A DNA stretch of 64,000 bases from Neoarius graeffei (lineage: Eukaryota; Chordata; Actinopteri; Siluriformes; Ariidae): assembly GCF_027579695.1 (NCBI RefSeq), contig NC_083583.1:18502257-18566256 (forward strand). The letters run 5' to 3'. This document shows positions 43,698 to 55,132 of the stretch, piece after piece. The first letter of the stretch is position 1. Each line of letters begins with the position of its first letter. The position numbers and the translations under genes are program-made. The notes below the pieces were generated by a model, which worked only from the letters and a program-made list of their open reading frames with translations, was not told the DNA's origin and made no database searches.

Positions 43698-44466
43698 GGT
43701 AGTGGTTATCACTGTTGCCTCATAGCAAGAAGGTTCTGGGTTCAAGCCCGGTGGCCCACAGGGGCCTTTCTATGTGGAGTTTGCATGTTCTCCCCGTGTC
43801 CGCGTGGGTTTCCTCCGGGTGCTCCAGTTTCCCCCACAGTCCAAAGGCATGCAGGTTAGGTTAACTGGTGACTCTAAATTGACCGTAGGTGTGAATGTGA
43901 GTGTGAATGGTTGTCTGTGTCTATGTGTCAGCCCTGTGATGACCTGGCGACTTGTCCAGGGTGTACCCCGCCTTTCGCCCGTAGTCAGCTGGGATAGGCT
44001 CCAGCTTGCCTGTGACCCTGTAGAAGGATAAAGCGGCTAGAGATAATGAGATGATATATATATATATATATATATATATCCATCCATCCATCCATCCATC
44101 CATCCATCTGTAGCCGCTTATCCTGTTCTACAGGGTCGCAGGCAAGTTGAAGCTTATCCCAGCTGACTACGGGTGAACGGCGGGGTACACCCTGGACAAG
44201 TCGCCAGGTCATCACAGGGCTGACACATAGACACAGACAACCATTCACACTCACATTCACACCTACGGTCAATTTAGAGTCACCAGTTAACCTAACCTGC
44301 ATGCCTTTGGACTGTGGGGGAAACTGGAGCACCCGGAGGAAACCCACGCGGACACGGGGAGAACATGCAAACTCCACACAGAAAGGCCCTTGTCGGCTGC
44401 TGGGCTCAAACCCAGAACCTTCTTGCTGTGAGGCGACAGTGCTAACCACTACACCACCGTGCTGCC
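43698..44466. mobile_element. Tail-to-tail pair of V-SINEs (type 1)
   Basis: A forward copy (43698-44053) and a reverse copy (44080-44466) meet through an (AT)n / (CATC)n junction at 44054-44105. The two are inverted repeats of about 350 bp, so a transcript could fold into a long hairpin. Confidence 0.88.
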
Positions 44467-44469
44467 CGC

Positions 44470-45198
44470 GATATATACATGAAGAAAATAATTTCACTGT
44501 GTTTTAATATGTGTGACTAATTGTTAGGTTTTGATCTGTCTGTAGCGAAGGAGGTCGGATTGACAAAGTATGATCTAGGAATGTAGACCTCTGCCGCGTA
44601 AAAGGTTCTGCCTCACGGACTGATCCGTAAGCAAACAGTTACTGACACAGACACAGCTGCTCAGAGATGTTTCTCAGTTTATTGTAGGACAAACATGAGG
44701 ATTTATTCACATTCAAGAGCGTGTTGTCACGATGTGATTGGATGATTATTTTACTGATGAAGCCAAGTTATCTCTGTATAATGTAAATGGGTGATGAAGC
44801 ATTACATCACTGGTTTAGACTACACTACTGTATGAAAGAAGAGAGACATTGTGTACCATAACATCACCTGTCAGGATCATAGTCTTGTGAAAAGAAAGAA
44901 GATATTACTGGTCAACATAACCTTCATTAAGCAGAGAGCAGAATGTGCGAGCGAAGATAAATCTCAAGGATTTAACTAACCATAACAAGTAGCAAATCAG
45001 GACAGCCTGTTCCAGCTGCAAGCATGCCAAACATATATTTCTATCACTAATAAAAGCTCCTTCTTCTGCTTCTCAAAACTGTTGCCACAAAGCCTGAAGC
45101 ACACAATTATACAGAATGTATTTGTATGCTTCACTGGTACTAAGTGGCCTAAACCTGTTCAAGCATGACAATGCCCTTGTAAACAAAGCGAGCTCCAT
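44470..45198. other. No gene seen
   Basis: Intergenic sequence with short frames only. Confidence 0.45.
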
Positions 45199-45202
45199 TT
45201 AA

Positions 45203-46671
45203 AGGTCCCATGGCATGAAATTTTCACTTTCTGAGGTTTTTTAACGTTAAAATGAGTTCCTCTGACCTTCTTAAGTCACCCCAGTGGCTAGAAATTTCAT
45301 AATGTGTAAACCAAACTATGCCCAACATTTGAGAATGGTGCGTCAAAATGGCGCGTTGATAAGCTCTTCCCTTTACTACGTCAGCAAGGGAGATGATCCC
45401 CACACACCCCCTCTGGATTCCCACCCACCGTATGGATTGCCCCGCCCAGTTGTAGTGAGGAGACCATAGAGGACACAACAACATGGCATCACCTAAGCGA
45501 GCGAAACATGGAAGTTGCGCTGTACATGGATGTGACAACACAGAAAGGAGTCTGTTTTTACTGCCGATGGGAGAGCCCCTGAAGACACAGTGGCTTAATT
45601 TTATTTACTTCAATAATACGCCGTCGAGTCTACCTAAGACAGTGTATGTTTGTCGGAAGCATTTTCCTGAGGAATGTTTCCACAACTTGGGACAGTACAG
45701 GGCAGGTTTTGCACATCAACTGTCACTGAAGCCTGGGTCCGTACCAAGCATCCCTGCCACATCAGCCACAAACAACGAACAAGTAAGTGTATAACTGTTA
45801 AGTCATTTTGCCGTGTTTTAAAATCGGTGCGTTTGCATTGGCTACATTAGCTGTGCAGCTAACCGCTTCCTGCAGTTAGCCAGGTACTCTGCGCTACCTC
45901 TGTTATAATAGCCAATCAAAACAGTTTTTACAAAGACACCCACATTCTTTTTTTAAAGTCACTCGTTCATTTTATTTGTTTGTTTGTTCAGTAAAAACCC
46001 AAACATTTGTTGAATTTATTTTATTTCCTCGCATCGCACCTTAATGATGTCAGCGCGCGGTATTTTTCCCTGATTCTGGGCCGGGGTGTTGTGAGTGGCA
46101 GAGCAGCTCCATCGCTGCGATCCATTGAAAGTCAGCCCTAGATCCAATCTTTTGTCGGGAGCCGAGGTCGCGCGGGCGGCCCTCCAGCGGCACCGGCCGC
46201 CCGTGGAGGCAGCGGTTCTCCCAGGGGCGAGTTGGGGGGAGGAAACGGCAAAGTCCCCACTCCTCCATGGTAAAACTGCTCAGTTTTACCATGGGCCTCA
46301 GGCTGAAAAAAAACCGACAAAGTCCCAGTTTTACCATGGGCTCGAGTTGTACCATTTTTTTAGACAGGGCAGACGGACCAGGGCATTCGCCCGCCTGGCC
46401 GTGCCTGACAAGGAGCGCTCTCGGCCGGCTTGGGAGGCAGACGGCAGCCCCTCCCCCTCCCCCCATGGCACGCCCCCACCCTCTACCCTTCCCCGCCTCC
46501 TGCTTCTCATTAGCAAAACGACGCACTGGGAAAAGCGCTGAAATGGGGCTTTCTTCCAGGAGGCTATATCTATGTTCCGAGGGTTCATTTCGAGAAAGGC
46601 TGCGGATATAACATCTGGAAGCCTCCACGATCCCGTTTAAAGCATCAACAAACCACCATGCCATGGGACCT
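45203..46671 (+). mobile_element. Kolobok-like transposon, copy 3 (1469 bp, different family)
   Basis: Perfect TTAA duplications (45199-45202 and 46672-46675) flank inverted ends AGGTCCCATGGCATG. It holds one intact THAP exon near the left end. The right half contains GC-rich palindromic blocks around CATGGTAAAACT...AGTTTTACCATGGG. Confidence 0.75.
45483..45782 (+). CDS. THAP-domain first exon, intact
   Basis: The 100-codon exon opens MASPKRAKHGSCAVHGCDNT and shows every THAP mark: CAVHGC (CX4C), FLLPMGEPLKTQWLNFI, VCRKHF (C-X2-H) and a closing LSLKPGSVPSI box. It ends exactly on a codon at a consensus donor ACAA/GTAAGT (GT at 45783). In Kolobok elements a THAP protein accompanies the transposase and binds DNA; a role at the TIRs is inference. 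Later exons are gone, so transcripts would need a host acceptor. It is the best-preserved DNA-binding exon in the window. Confidence 0.7.
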
Positions 46672-46675
46672 TTAA

Positions 46676-47129
46676 GGCTGGAGTGGAAGAACTTGAGTGT
46701 CTTGTCCAGAGCCTTGACCTCAACCCCACTGAACACTTTCAGGATGAACTGGAATACAGATTACGCATCAGGTCATCTTGGTTTGACAATACTATGAGAA
46801 CAACATGTGAAAATAATCCGAGCTCAGGATCGAACCGAGTACCCAGGAGCTGTGACCCAAGCCCTAGTAAAAAGCAAGCAAATATGTGAAAATGATCAGC
46901 AGTAAGGTTTATAATACTACAGTTAATTGTATACTTTTTGGGTGGGAATTTTGAGACAGAAAACAAAAGCCTCTTTCGTCAGTTTCAAGTGGTGTATTGA
47001 CAGCCTGCCCTCTTCTGTCTGACCAAAGCAATTGCTTTAAGTACAACATGATTAACAATACACATCTATGAACAACATAGACAATTGTAATTTGCACATC
47101 AACTAGTTATTCAAATGTCTGCCAGGATA
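46676..47129. other. No gene seen
   Basis: The line AGAGCCTTGACCTCAACCCC (46710) resembles a Tc1 transposase piece (LDLNPTEHF), probably a small remnant. Nothing else is recognisable. Confidence 0.4.
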
Positions 47130-47272
47130 CAGTGGTGCTTGAAAGTTTGTGAACCCTTTAGAATTTTCTATATTTCTGTATAAATATGACCTAAAACATC
47201 ATCAGATTTTCACACAAGTCCTAAAAGTAGATAAAGAGAACCCAGTTAAACAAATGAGACAAAAATATTATA

Positions 47273-48878
47273 CAACCCCAATTCCAAAAAAGTTGGGACA
47301 AAAGTACAAATAGTTAATAAAAATGGAATGCAATGATGTAGTAGTTTCAAAATTCCATATTTTATTCAGAATAGAACATAGATGACATATCAAATGTTTA
47401 AACTGAGAAAATGTATCATTTAAAGAGAAAAATTAGGTGATTTTAAGTTTCATGACAACACCACATCTCAAAAAAGTTGGGACAAGGCCATGTTTACCAC
47501 TGTGAGACATCCCGTTTTCTCTTTACAACAGTCTGTAAACGTCTGGGGATTGAGGAGACAAGTTGCTCAAGTTTAGGGATAGGAATGTTAACCCATTCTT
47601 GTCTAATGTAGGATTCTAGTTGCTCAACTGTCTTAGGTCTTTTTTGTCGTATCTTCCGTTCTATGATGCGCCAAATGTTTTCTATGGGTGAAAGATCTGG
47701 ACTGCAGGCTGGCCAGTTCAGTACCCAGACCCTTCTTCTACGCAGCCATGATGCTGTAATTGATGCAGTATGTGGTTTGGCATTGTCATGTTGGAAAATG
47801 CAAGGTCTTCCCTGAAAGAGACGTCGTCTGGATGGGAGCATATGTTGCTCTAGAACCTGGATATACCTTTCAGCATTGATGGTGTCTTTCCAGATGTGTA
47901 AGCTGCCCATGGCACACGCACTAATGCAACCCCATACCATCAGAGACGCAGGCTTCTGAACTGAGTGCTGATAACAACTTGGGTCGTCCTTCTCCTCTTT
48001 AGTCCGAATGACACGGCGTCCCTGATTTCCATAAAGAACTTCACATTTTGATTCGTCTGACCACAGAACAGTTTTCCACTTTGCCACAGTCCATTTTAAA
48101 TGAGCCTTGGCCCAGAGAAGACGTCTGCGCTTCTGGATCATGTTTAGAGACGGCTTCTTCTATGAACTATAGAGTTTTAGCTGGCAACGGTGGATGGCAC
48201 GGTGAATTGTGTTCACAGATAATGTTCTCTGGAAATATTCCTGAGCCCATTTTGTGATTTCCAATACAGAAGCATGCCTGTATGTGATGCAGTGCCGTCT
48301 AAGGGCCCGAAGATCACGGGCACCCAGTATGGTTTTCCGGCCTTGGCCCTTACGCACAGAGATTCTTCCAGATTCTCTGAATCTTTTGATGATATTATGC
48401 ACTGTAGATGATGAGATGTTCAAACTCTTTGCAATTTTACACTGTCGAACTCCTTTCTGATATTGCTCCACTATTTGTCAACGCAGAATTAGGGGGATTG
48501 GTGATCATCTTCCCATCTTTACTTCTGAGAGCCGCTGCCACTCCAAGATGCTCTTTTTATACCCAGTCATGTTAATGACCTATTGCCAATTGACCTAATG
48601 AGTTGCAATTTGGTCCTCCAGCTGTTCCTTTTTTGTACCTTTAACTTTTCCAGCCTCTTATTGCCCCTGTCCCAACTTTTTTGAGATGTGTTGCTGTCAT
48701 GAAATTTCAAATGAGCCAATATTTGGCATGAAATTTCAAAATGTCTCACTTTCGACATTTGATATGTTGTCTATGTTCTATTGTGAATACAATATCAGTT
48801 TTTGAGATTTGTAAATTATTGCATTCCATTTTTATTTACAATTTGTACTTTGTCCCAACTTTTTTGGAATCAGGGTTG
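47273..48878 (-). mobile_element. Tc1-like transposon (CAACCCYRATTCC family)
   Basis: TA duplications (47271-47272 and 48879-48880) flank ends CAACCCCAATTCCAAAAAAG and, inverted, CAACCCTGATTCCAAAAAAG. Length 1606 bp is normal for a full Tc1 element. It sits exactly in the left TIR of the older element. Confidence 0.9.
47494..48514 (-). pseudogene. Tc1 DD34E transposase with in-frame stops
   Basis: Read in reverse, an HTH region (KIAKSLNISSSTVHNIIKRF) and RKGQGRKTIL lead to the catalytic domain with VLWSDESKCEVL, FQHDNAKPHTA and SPDLSPIENIW. The second D and the E are 34 residues apart. The frame is continuous apart from stops at 48160-48162 (TAG) and two in the first 20 codons (near 48470-48505). 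About 335 residues is the family length, so nothing is missing. Confidence 0.85.
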
Positions 48879-48957
48879 TACTTGGTCATTTATTTATTGA
48901 GGAGAATGATCCAATATTACATATCTGTGAGTGGCAAAAGTATGTGAACCTTTGCTT

Positions 48958-49960
48958 TCAGTATCTGGTGTGACCCCCTTGTACAGCAATAACTGCAAAT
49001 AAACGTTTCCGGTAACTGTTGATCAGTCCTGCACAGCGGCTTGGAGGAATTTTAGCCCATTCCTCCGTACAGAACAGCTTCAACTCTGGGATGTTGGTAG
49101 GTTTCCTCATATGAGCTGCCCGCTTCAGGTCCTTCCACAACATTTCGATTGGATTAAGGTCAGGACTTTGACTTGGCCATTCCAAAACATTAACTTTATT
49201 CTTCTTTAACCATTCTTTGGTAGAACGACTTGGGTGCTTAGGGTCGTTGTCTTGCTGCATGCCCCACCTTCTCTTGAGATTCAGTTCATGGACAGATGTC
49301 CTGACATTTTCCTTTAGAATTCGCTGGTATAATTCAGAATTCATTGTTCCATCAATGATGGCAAGCCGTCTTGACCCAGATGCAGCAAAACAGGCCCAAA
49401 CCATGATACTACCACCACCATGTTTCACAGATGGGATAAGGTTCTTATGCTGGAATGCAGTGTTTTCCTTTCTCCAAACATAACGCTTCTCATTGAGACT
49501 GAAAAGTTTTGGTCTCATCTGTCCACCAAATTTTTCCAATATCCTTCTGGCTTGTCCACATAATCTTTAGCCAGTTGTAGACAGGCAGCAATGTTCTTTT
49601 TGGAGAGCAGTCGCTTTCCCCTTGCAACCTCGCCATGTACATCATTGTTGTTTAGTGTTCTCCTGATGGTGGACTCATGAACATTAGCCAACGTGAGAGA
49701 GGCCTTCAGTTGATTAAAAGTTATCCTGGGTTCCTTTGTGACCTCGCCGACTATTACACACTTTGTTCTTGGAGTGATCTTTGTTGGGTTGGCTAGACAC
49801 TGCTCGGGAGGAGAACAGTGATCTTGAATTTCTTCCATCTGTCTGACTGTGGATTGGTGGAGTCCAAACTCTTTTGAGATGCTTTTGTAACGTTTTCCAG
49901 TCTGATGAGCATCAACAACGCTTTTTCTGAGGTCCTCAGGAATCTCCTTTGTTCATGCAG
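48958..49960 (-). pseudogene. Tc1 DD34E transposase, frameshifted
   Basis: The N-terminal part (RKSVVDAHQTGKRYKSISKE, then TKEPRITFNQLKASL) is joined through a small deletion near 49515 to the catalytic part (KHGGGSIMVWACFAASG, MQQDNDPKHPS, SPDLNPIEMLW). The segment around the first catalytic D is disrupted by the shift. It ends VQGGHTRY at 48958. The copy at 58375 keeps the missing WTDETKIELF. Confidence 0.82.
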
Positions 49961-50164
49961 TTATACACTTCCACAAAATGTGTTGTGAAGATCAGACTTT
50001 GATAGATCTCTGTTTTTGAAATAAATAAAATAGAGCAAACTTTCACATCTGATTGCTGCCCATTTTAGTTGGGTTAAATTGGGTTCTGTTTATCTACTTT
50101 TAGGACTTTTGTGAAAATCTGATGTTTTAGGTCATATTTCGTCAGAAACATAGAACATTCTTAA

Positions 50165-50692
50165 CAGGGCCGGTTCTGGAGGGGTAGCAACGGTAGCATT
50201 TGCACCCGGGACTGGTGTGGAGAGGGGCCCCAAAAAATAAGACAAAATAAAGAGTTCTCTCTGTTCCTGAATAAGTGCATTACTGAGTGTCTCTGAGCAA
50301 AGGAGAGCCTGAACGTTGCAGCCTCCCTATTGGCTGTTTATTGGCTCTTTGTAAAAATGTATCAATTGTTGCCCCTCCCACGGGAATCATCGCGGGCTCG
50401 AGAGACGAGACCTGACGAGTTAGTTCGTTGGTAGCAGAACAAAATGTCTGGACACAAATCGGGTTTTCAGAAAAGGAAAGAAAAACGCAGGGTCGAAAAT
50501 ACAAAAAAGGAGGCAGAAAATGCAAAACGAGTTTTAAGGTAGGACAAATGGTTACTTTTTAAGGCAGCCCGCTGTGGCTGCAGGCTCATTTATTATAGCC
50601 CATTTAGTTAAAATAGTTGATGTAAAATGTTTATAGTTACAGTTATGTGATGGTTGTCCTGATTTAGACTGGTGTGTGTGTGTGGTTTTTTT

Positions 50693-50723
<31 letters not shown>

Positions 50724-50776
50724 GGGGGGTTGTGCGATGTTGCACCCGGGTCCATATTCGGGCAGAACCGGCCCTG
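50165..50776 (+). mobile_element. hAT MITE with perfect 8-bp target duplication
   Basis: Inverted ends CAGGGCCGGTTCTG are perfect. ATTCTTAA flanks it on both sides (50157-50164 and 50777-50784). It holds a short hAT first exon and a run of T then about 27 G (50684-50729). Length 612 bp. Confidence 0.92.
50444..50538 (+). CDS. hAT transposase first exon (ZMYM-like type)
   Basis: The frame opens MSGHKSGFQKRKEKRRVENT, lysine- and arginine-rich, and ends at donor TAAG/GTAGGA (GT at 50539). A basic N-terminus of the form SGxQKRKE is typical of hAT transposases related to ZMYM1/ZMYM6-type proteins, where it precedes a TTF zinc finger. All other exons are deleted. The basic stretch could act as a nuclear localisation signal, which is inference. 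Confidence 0.5.
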
Positions 50777-50837
50777 ATTCTTAAGGCTTCACAAACTTTC
50801 AAGTATCTGTGTGTGTGTGTGTGTGTGTTGATATATA

Positions 50838-51290
50838 TATCACCCACATTCACTGGATATGAACAATCGCATGCTCTGATAGCCTAGTAGTAGAGTAGCC
50901 AATCAGCTCATATACCATGAGTAGAGAAAAAAAAAATGGCAGAGCGTGTTGCTGAACCAACTGAGGACAAAGTAAAAACTCTACTTGAAAACAAAACCCT
51001 CAAAAATACAAAAAAAGCAACAAAATATGGAATGAAAGTCTCTTAATTTCTCAAGAATCATCACATTTTTCAAAAATTGCTCGTCATTTCGCCAATTTGT
51101 TTACATTCTAAGAGGAAATTATTTTGTCATACGTTTTGTATAAAGTTTTTATTCATCAAACTTGCAAAAAAATTAAAATAAATCTCAAAACCCAGTGAAC
51201 GTGGATAGAATAAAACAATTATTCGATGAAATCAAGTCATACATGAGCTGATAGTCATGTACGACTTGATTTTGTGGAATAACTGTTAAA
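50838..51290 (+). mobile_element. R2 Crypton-like repeat, copy b
   Basis: The 5' part has CATTCACTGGATATGAACAA and a CTCTGATAGCC variant of the CCAAT segment. The exon lies at 50936. CCCAGTGAACGTGGATAGAA mirrors the left end, and a closing inverted pair around GTACGACTTGATTTTGTGG ends the copy. Confidence 0.55.
50936..51046 (+). CDS. R2 exon, Crypton-type N-terminal motif
   Basis: The 36-codon frame reads MAERVAEPTEDKVKTLLENK, then TLKNTKKATKYGMKVS. The pattern ENKxxKNTKKATKxGMKVF resembles the N-terminal helix before the tyrosine-recombinase domain in Crypton-derived proteins (KCTD1/ZMYM/KIAA1958/QRICH1 type). In copy c the frame goes on to VFD and a donor GATG/GTAAGA. Here a small change gives an early stop. 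No recombinase domain is present in any copy. Confidence 0.4.
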   Translation: MAERVAEPTEDKVKTLLENKTLKNTKKATKYGMKVS

Positions 51291-51299
51291 CATATGAGA

Positions 51300-53400
51300 T
51301 AGAGACAGGGAGAGCGAGAGAGAGCGCACAAACTGCTGAAAAAGTCAATGCTGGCTAAAACAGAAAGGTGTCAGCATTAACTTTTTCAGCATTTTGTGCT
51401 ACAGTGGCTCTTCTGTGGGATTGGACCATATGGGCTAGCCTTCATGCCCCATGCAAAACAATGAGCCTTCGACACCCAGGACCCTGTCTCCGATTCACCG
51501 GTTGTCCTTCCTTGGACCACTTTTGGTAGGTCCTAACCACTGCATACCAGGAACACCCTACAAGATGTGCCATTTTGTTCGATGCTTAGACCCAGTCATC
51601 TAGCCATCACAATTTGGCCCTTGTCAAAGTCAGCTCAGATCCTTACGCTTGCCCATTTTTCCTGCTTCCAACACATCGACTCCAAGAACTGACTGTTCTC
51701 TTGCTGCCCAAGATATCCTTGACAGGTGCCATTGTAATGAGATATCCCTCTTCTTATTCAGATATATACTTTCTGAGACTGACAGCATCACACATTACCT
51801 CTCAAATTGTTTTAAGAAATCTTCTATAATTTCTCCAAACACACCTTAACGCTGCCAAAAAAAAGCTGCACAAACCTGAGATATTTGTTGGCTGTACTGG
51901 CATGGCTCGTCACTTGACCTTAACCCAACTGGTTTGAAAATTTGAAGAGATGTATCTAACTAGATGTCCATAAAAACGCCTACAACTCCTGCAAGAGGTG
52001 TGGTCTATAGAGCGTCTCTGAGGAACGTCTGGGAAAACAGACTGCTAAAATCAGAAGACAGAATAAGATGAGTCAGTTTCCCCCCCCAGGAATGTATAGA
52101 TTAAATCCTTAACAAATAACCTAGTTATCTGTCATATTCAGTCTATCGTTCTTCGATATCCATCTACTTTAGGTGGTCAAACGGAGCTAAATGTATGGTC
52201 ACTGCTCTTGAACTGAAGCCTCTTCTAGCTTCCTATCCTTTATTCCTGAAGTGTGTTTGATCTCCATGTTTGTCCTGTTCTTCTTATAGATTTATCACCA
52301 GAAGTAGATCCGATCATAAACACAATAAACAGTCGTTAAAAGTAAGTGAAGGGAACCATGTTTTAATGATTTTATAATAAATATCCTCATTATATAACAT
52401 TTAATAATTGCATTTGAAAGAAAGCGATCAATTAGTAGCATTTGCATATGAAGAACATCCCTCATGTTCAATGTAATGTAATACTGTGTGCGCGTGCGTG
52501 TGTGTAGGCAATTCAAATTGCAAGAGATGAGAAAGAATATAGTCGCCATGAACAAAACATAAGAAAAAGTAAAGACACTGTAGAAATATGGAGGCGCTTT
52601 TAAAATGATGACAGAGGTTCAATAGGACATATGCAGTGATAGACATGATGTCTCCGAGCTGTAGAAAACAATCAGATTCAAAAAGAGACTAAACTGCACG
52701 TTCCCATCCTGGTCCGACAGGAGCCGAGTCAATCCCTGTACCTTTTGATCAACTCATTTATTCGCTGATTAGCTCAGGAAAGAAAACACTACACAGAGCA
52801 GGAGTACTTCCAGAACCAGGACTGGGAACTAAGGGACGACCTGATGCTTTGGAGAAAAGTGTAGTAAAGACAGAGATGATACAGAATGAGGTATCCGGCT
52901 TCTACCTTGATGGGGTAGAAAATTCCCCCCCTAAAATGCTTATATTCAGTGCAAACAAGTCTGCTCGCTGTGCAGAAATGCGTTTCTGATATATCTTACT
53001 TATTTTTCTGTAAATATAGTTACAATTCATGAGGTTCCTTCTGCCTTTCAGTCAGACTTTTCAATTAAAATCTACCTTTAATTACTGTTTCCCCCCCCTT
53101 TTATGTTCTCGACGGAGAAAGAAATCAAAAGGGTCACCGCAATCTATTTCCAGTAACCTGCTATTGAAGACAAAATGGATTAAAGCATACACAAACTCTT
53201 GAAATGACCAAAAAAAAAAAAGACAATACATATGAGGCTTTATAAATATAATTTGGTGTCACAAATCGTGCTCAGAGATTGTATCATATATTATATTATA
53301 TTATATTGACATGAGTGTTTTACTGGGAAACACACCACTCATATTTTTCATATGAGCTACATTCAGGACATGGAGAAACAAAACCGTGACATATTTTTCA
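51300..53400. other. No gene seen; possible tmem41b 3' UTR or intergenic DNA
   Basis: 51410-51800 looks like an old repeat (ACCCAGGACCCTGTCTCCGA region). The rest is AT-rich and unique. The tmem41b 3' UTR runs leftward from 55132. A TTTATT (reverse AATAAA) near 52757 is one of several possible poly-A signals and I cannot choose. Confidence 0.4.
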
Positions 53401-54312
53401 TTATTCTATCCACATTCACCGGATATGAGCAATTGCGCGCTCTGATTGGCTACTCTACTATTAGGATATCAGCTCATATACCATGAATAGAGAAAAACAA
53501 AATGGTGAAGCATGTTGCTGAACCAATGGAGGATGAAATAAAAAATAATCGAAAACAACCCCCCCCCAAAAAAAGTAAATAAATAAATATGGGCGGCACG
53601 GTGGTGTAGTGGTTAGCGCTGTCGCCTCACAGCAAGAAGGTCCGGGTTCGAGCCCCGTGGCCGGCGAGGGCCTTTCTGTGTGGAGTTTGCATGTTCTCCC
53701 CGTGTCCGCGTGGGTTTCCTCCGGGTGCTCCGGTTTCCCCCACAGTCCAAAGACATGCAGGTTAGGTTAACTGGTGACTCTAAATTGACCGTAGGTGTGA
53801 ATGTGAGTGTGAATGGTTGTCTGTGTCTATGTGTCAGCCCTGTGATGACCTGGCGACTTGTCCAGGGTGTACCCCGCCTTTCGCCCATAGTCAGCTGGGA
53901 TAGGCTCCAGCTTGCCTACGACCCTGTAGAACAGGATAAAGCGGCTACAGATAACGAGATGAGATAAATAAATACAAAAAAGCCCAACAAAATATGGAAT
54001 AAAAGTATTTGATGGTAAGAACGTATCTTTTTTTTTTAATTTCTCAAGAATTATAGCATTTTTCACAAATCACTACTGTCATTGCGCCGGTTTGTTTACA
54101 TTCTAAGCGGAAATTATTTTGTCGGACATTTCAGATAAAGCTTCTATTTATCGAATTTGCAACAAAAAAAAAAAAAAAGGAGGCTCTCTTTCTCAAAATC
54201 CAGTGAATGTGGATAGAATAAAATAGTTATTCCACTCAATCTCATCGTACATGGCTTATAGCTAACTCGCTTCATCGGCTATCAGCTCGGGTACAATTCG
54301 ATTTTGTGGAAT
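53401..54312 (+). mobile_element. R2 Crypton-like repeat, copy c, split by a SINE
   Basis: It starts TTATTCTATCCACATTCACC, has GCGCTCTGATTGGCTACTCT, and an exon split by the SINE at 53591. The exon's end AATAAAAGTATTTGATG/GTAAGA is kept. CCAGTGAATGTGGATAGAAT and the closing inverted pair (54228-54312) follow. Confidence 0.6.
53591..53963 (+). mobile_element. V-SINE type 1, full length
   Basis: Clean head, core and tail (GGGCGGCACGGTGGTGTAGT to ATAACGAGATGAG). It is flanked by AAATAAATA-type duplications and inserted into the R2 exon. Confidence 0.92.
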
Positions 54313-54394
54313 AGCCGTCAAATATTCTCGCTCATCGAAATCGATGAATTGTCTTGATAAATTTGGGTACTTTATGTTTGTGAATGTGTCTGTA

Positions 54395-54745
54395 TAATAA
54401 AAAGAAAATCACATGTCGGCTTGAAGATCTGAAGTTTATCTTCTCGTGTCGAAAAACTCGCATTTTTCAAACAAAACACATCATGGATCTGACTGACATA
54501 TTTCCCCCCGATATTTCACTCCAATGATGTCACTTCCAGTATTTTCCCGCTGACTAGATGTGCGGGAACCGATTCAAAATTACATTTTTAAATAAAATTC
54601 AAAAACAATTTTTTTAATTAACTTGCGTATTTTTTTGGGTAGATGCGTCCATGAAGTTTATCTTCTCATGTTGAAAATATGTTCACGGCTCGAAGATAAA
54701 CTTCATATCTTCGTGCAACTGTGTAATATCCTCCATGTACTGCAT
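54395..54745. repeat. R3 fold-back repeat, copy 1
   Basis: It contains GAAGTTTATCTTCTC facing GAAGATAAACTTCATATCTT, plus TTTTCCCGCTGACTAGATGT and CAACTGTGTAATATCCTCC. The second copy at 63665 has the same parts. No coding capacity. Confidence 0.55.
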
Positions 54746-55132
54746 CATATAATATAATAAAATATAATATGCGCACGACATATGTGACGGATGATGTATT
54801 TAAATTTCTTCCAACATAGCACCCTGTTTGTGCTGCCGATGCAACATGGGCTAAAACCACCTCACCTTCAGGTATTGCTTGAAAGTTAGAAAATTTAAAA
54901 ATAAATGACTCCATGTAGGAGCGTTAATTCCGACACAAGGTTGGTGAAAAACAAAAAGAAAACAGATATAAATGTTCATTCTGTGACAAAGAAAAAGAAC
55001 AAACATTTGATCACGAGCTAGTCTGAGTTCAACAGTTCTGGGCTCATCGTGAAAGAAAAGCACAGTTGTGCGTATGAGGACCAGGAGAAGCAGGGTGAAC
55101 TCGATGACGGGTAGAAGAAGTGAGGTGGCACT

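Larger units (their letters stand above)
47130..50806 (-). mobile_element. Tc1-like transposon (CAGTGGTGCTTGAAAG family), host of two insertions
   Basis: The left TIR starts CAGTGGTGCTTGAAAGTTTG after TA (47128-47129). The right TIR (ACAAACTTTCAAG at 50791-50803) has decayed into a (GT)n run. It is split by another Tc1 family at 47273-48878 and by a hAT MITE at 50165-50776. Same family as 58155-59756. Confidence 0.85.

Noticed and set aside
46095..46736. Several 110-228-codon frames on both strands
   Set aside because: They lie in a GC-rich palindromic part of the Kolobok-like element; the frames conflict and no motif is seen.
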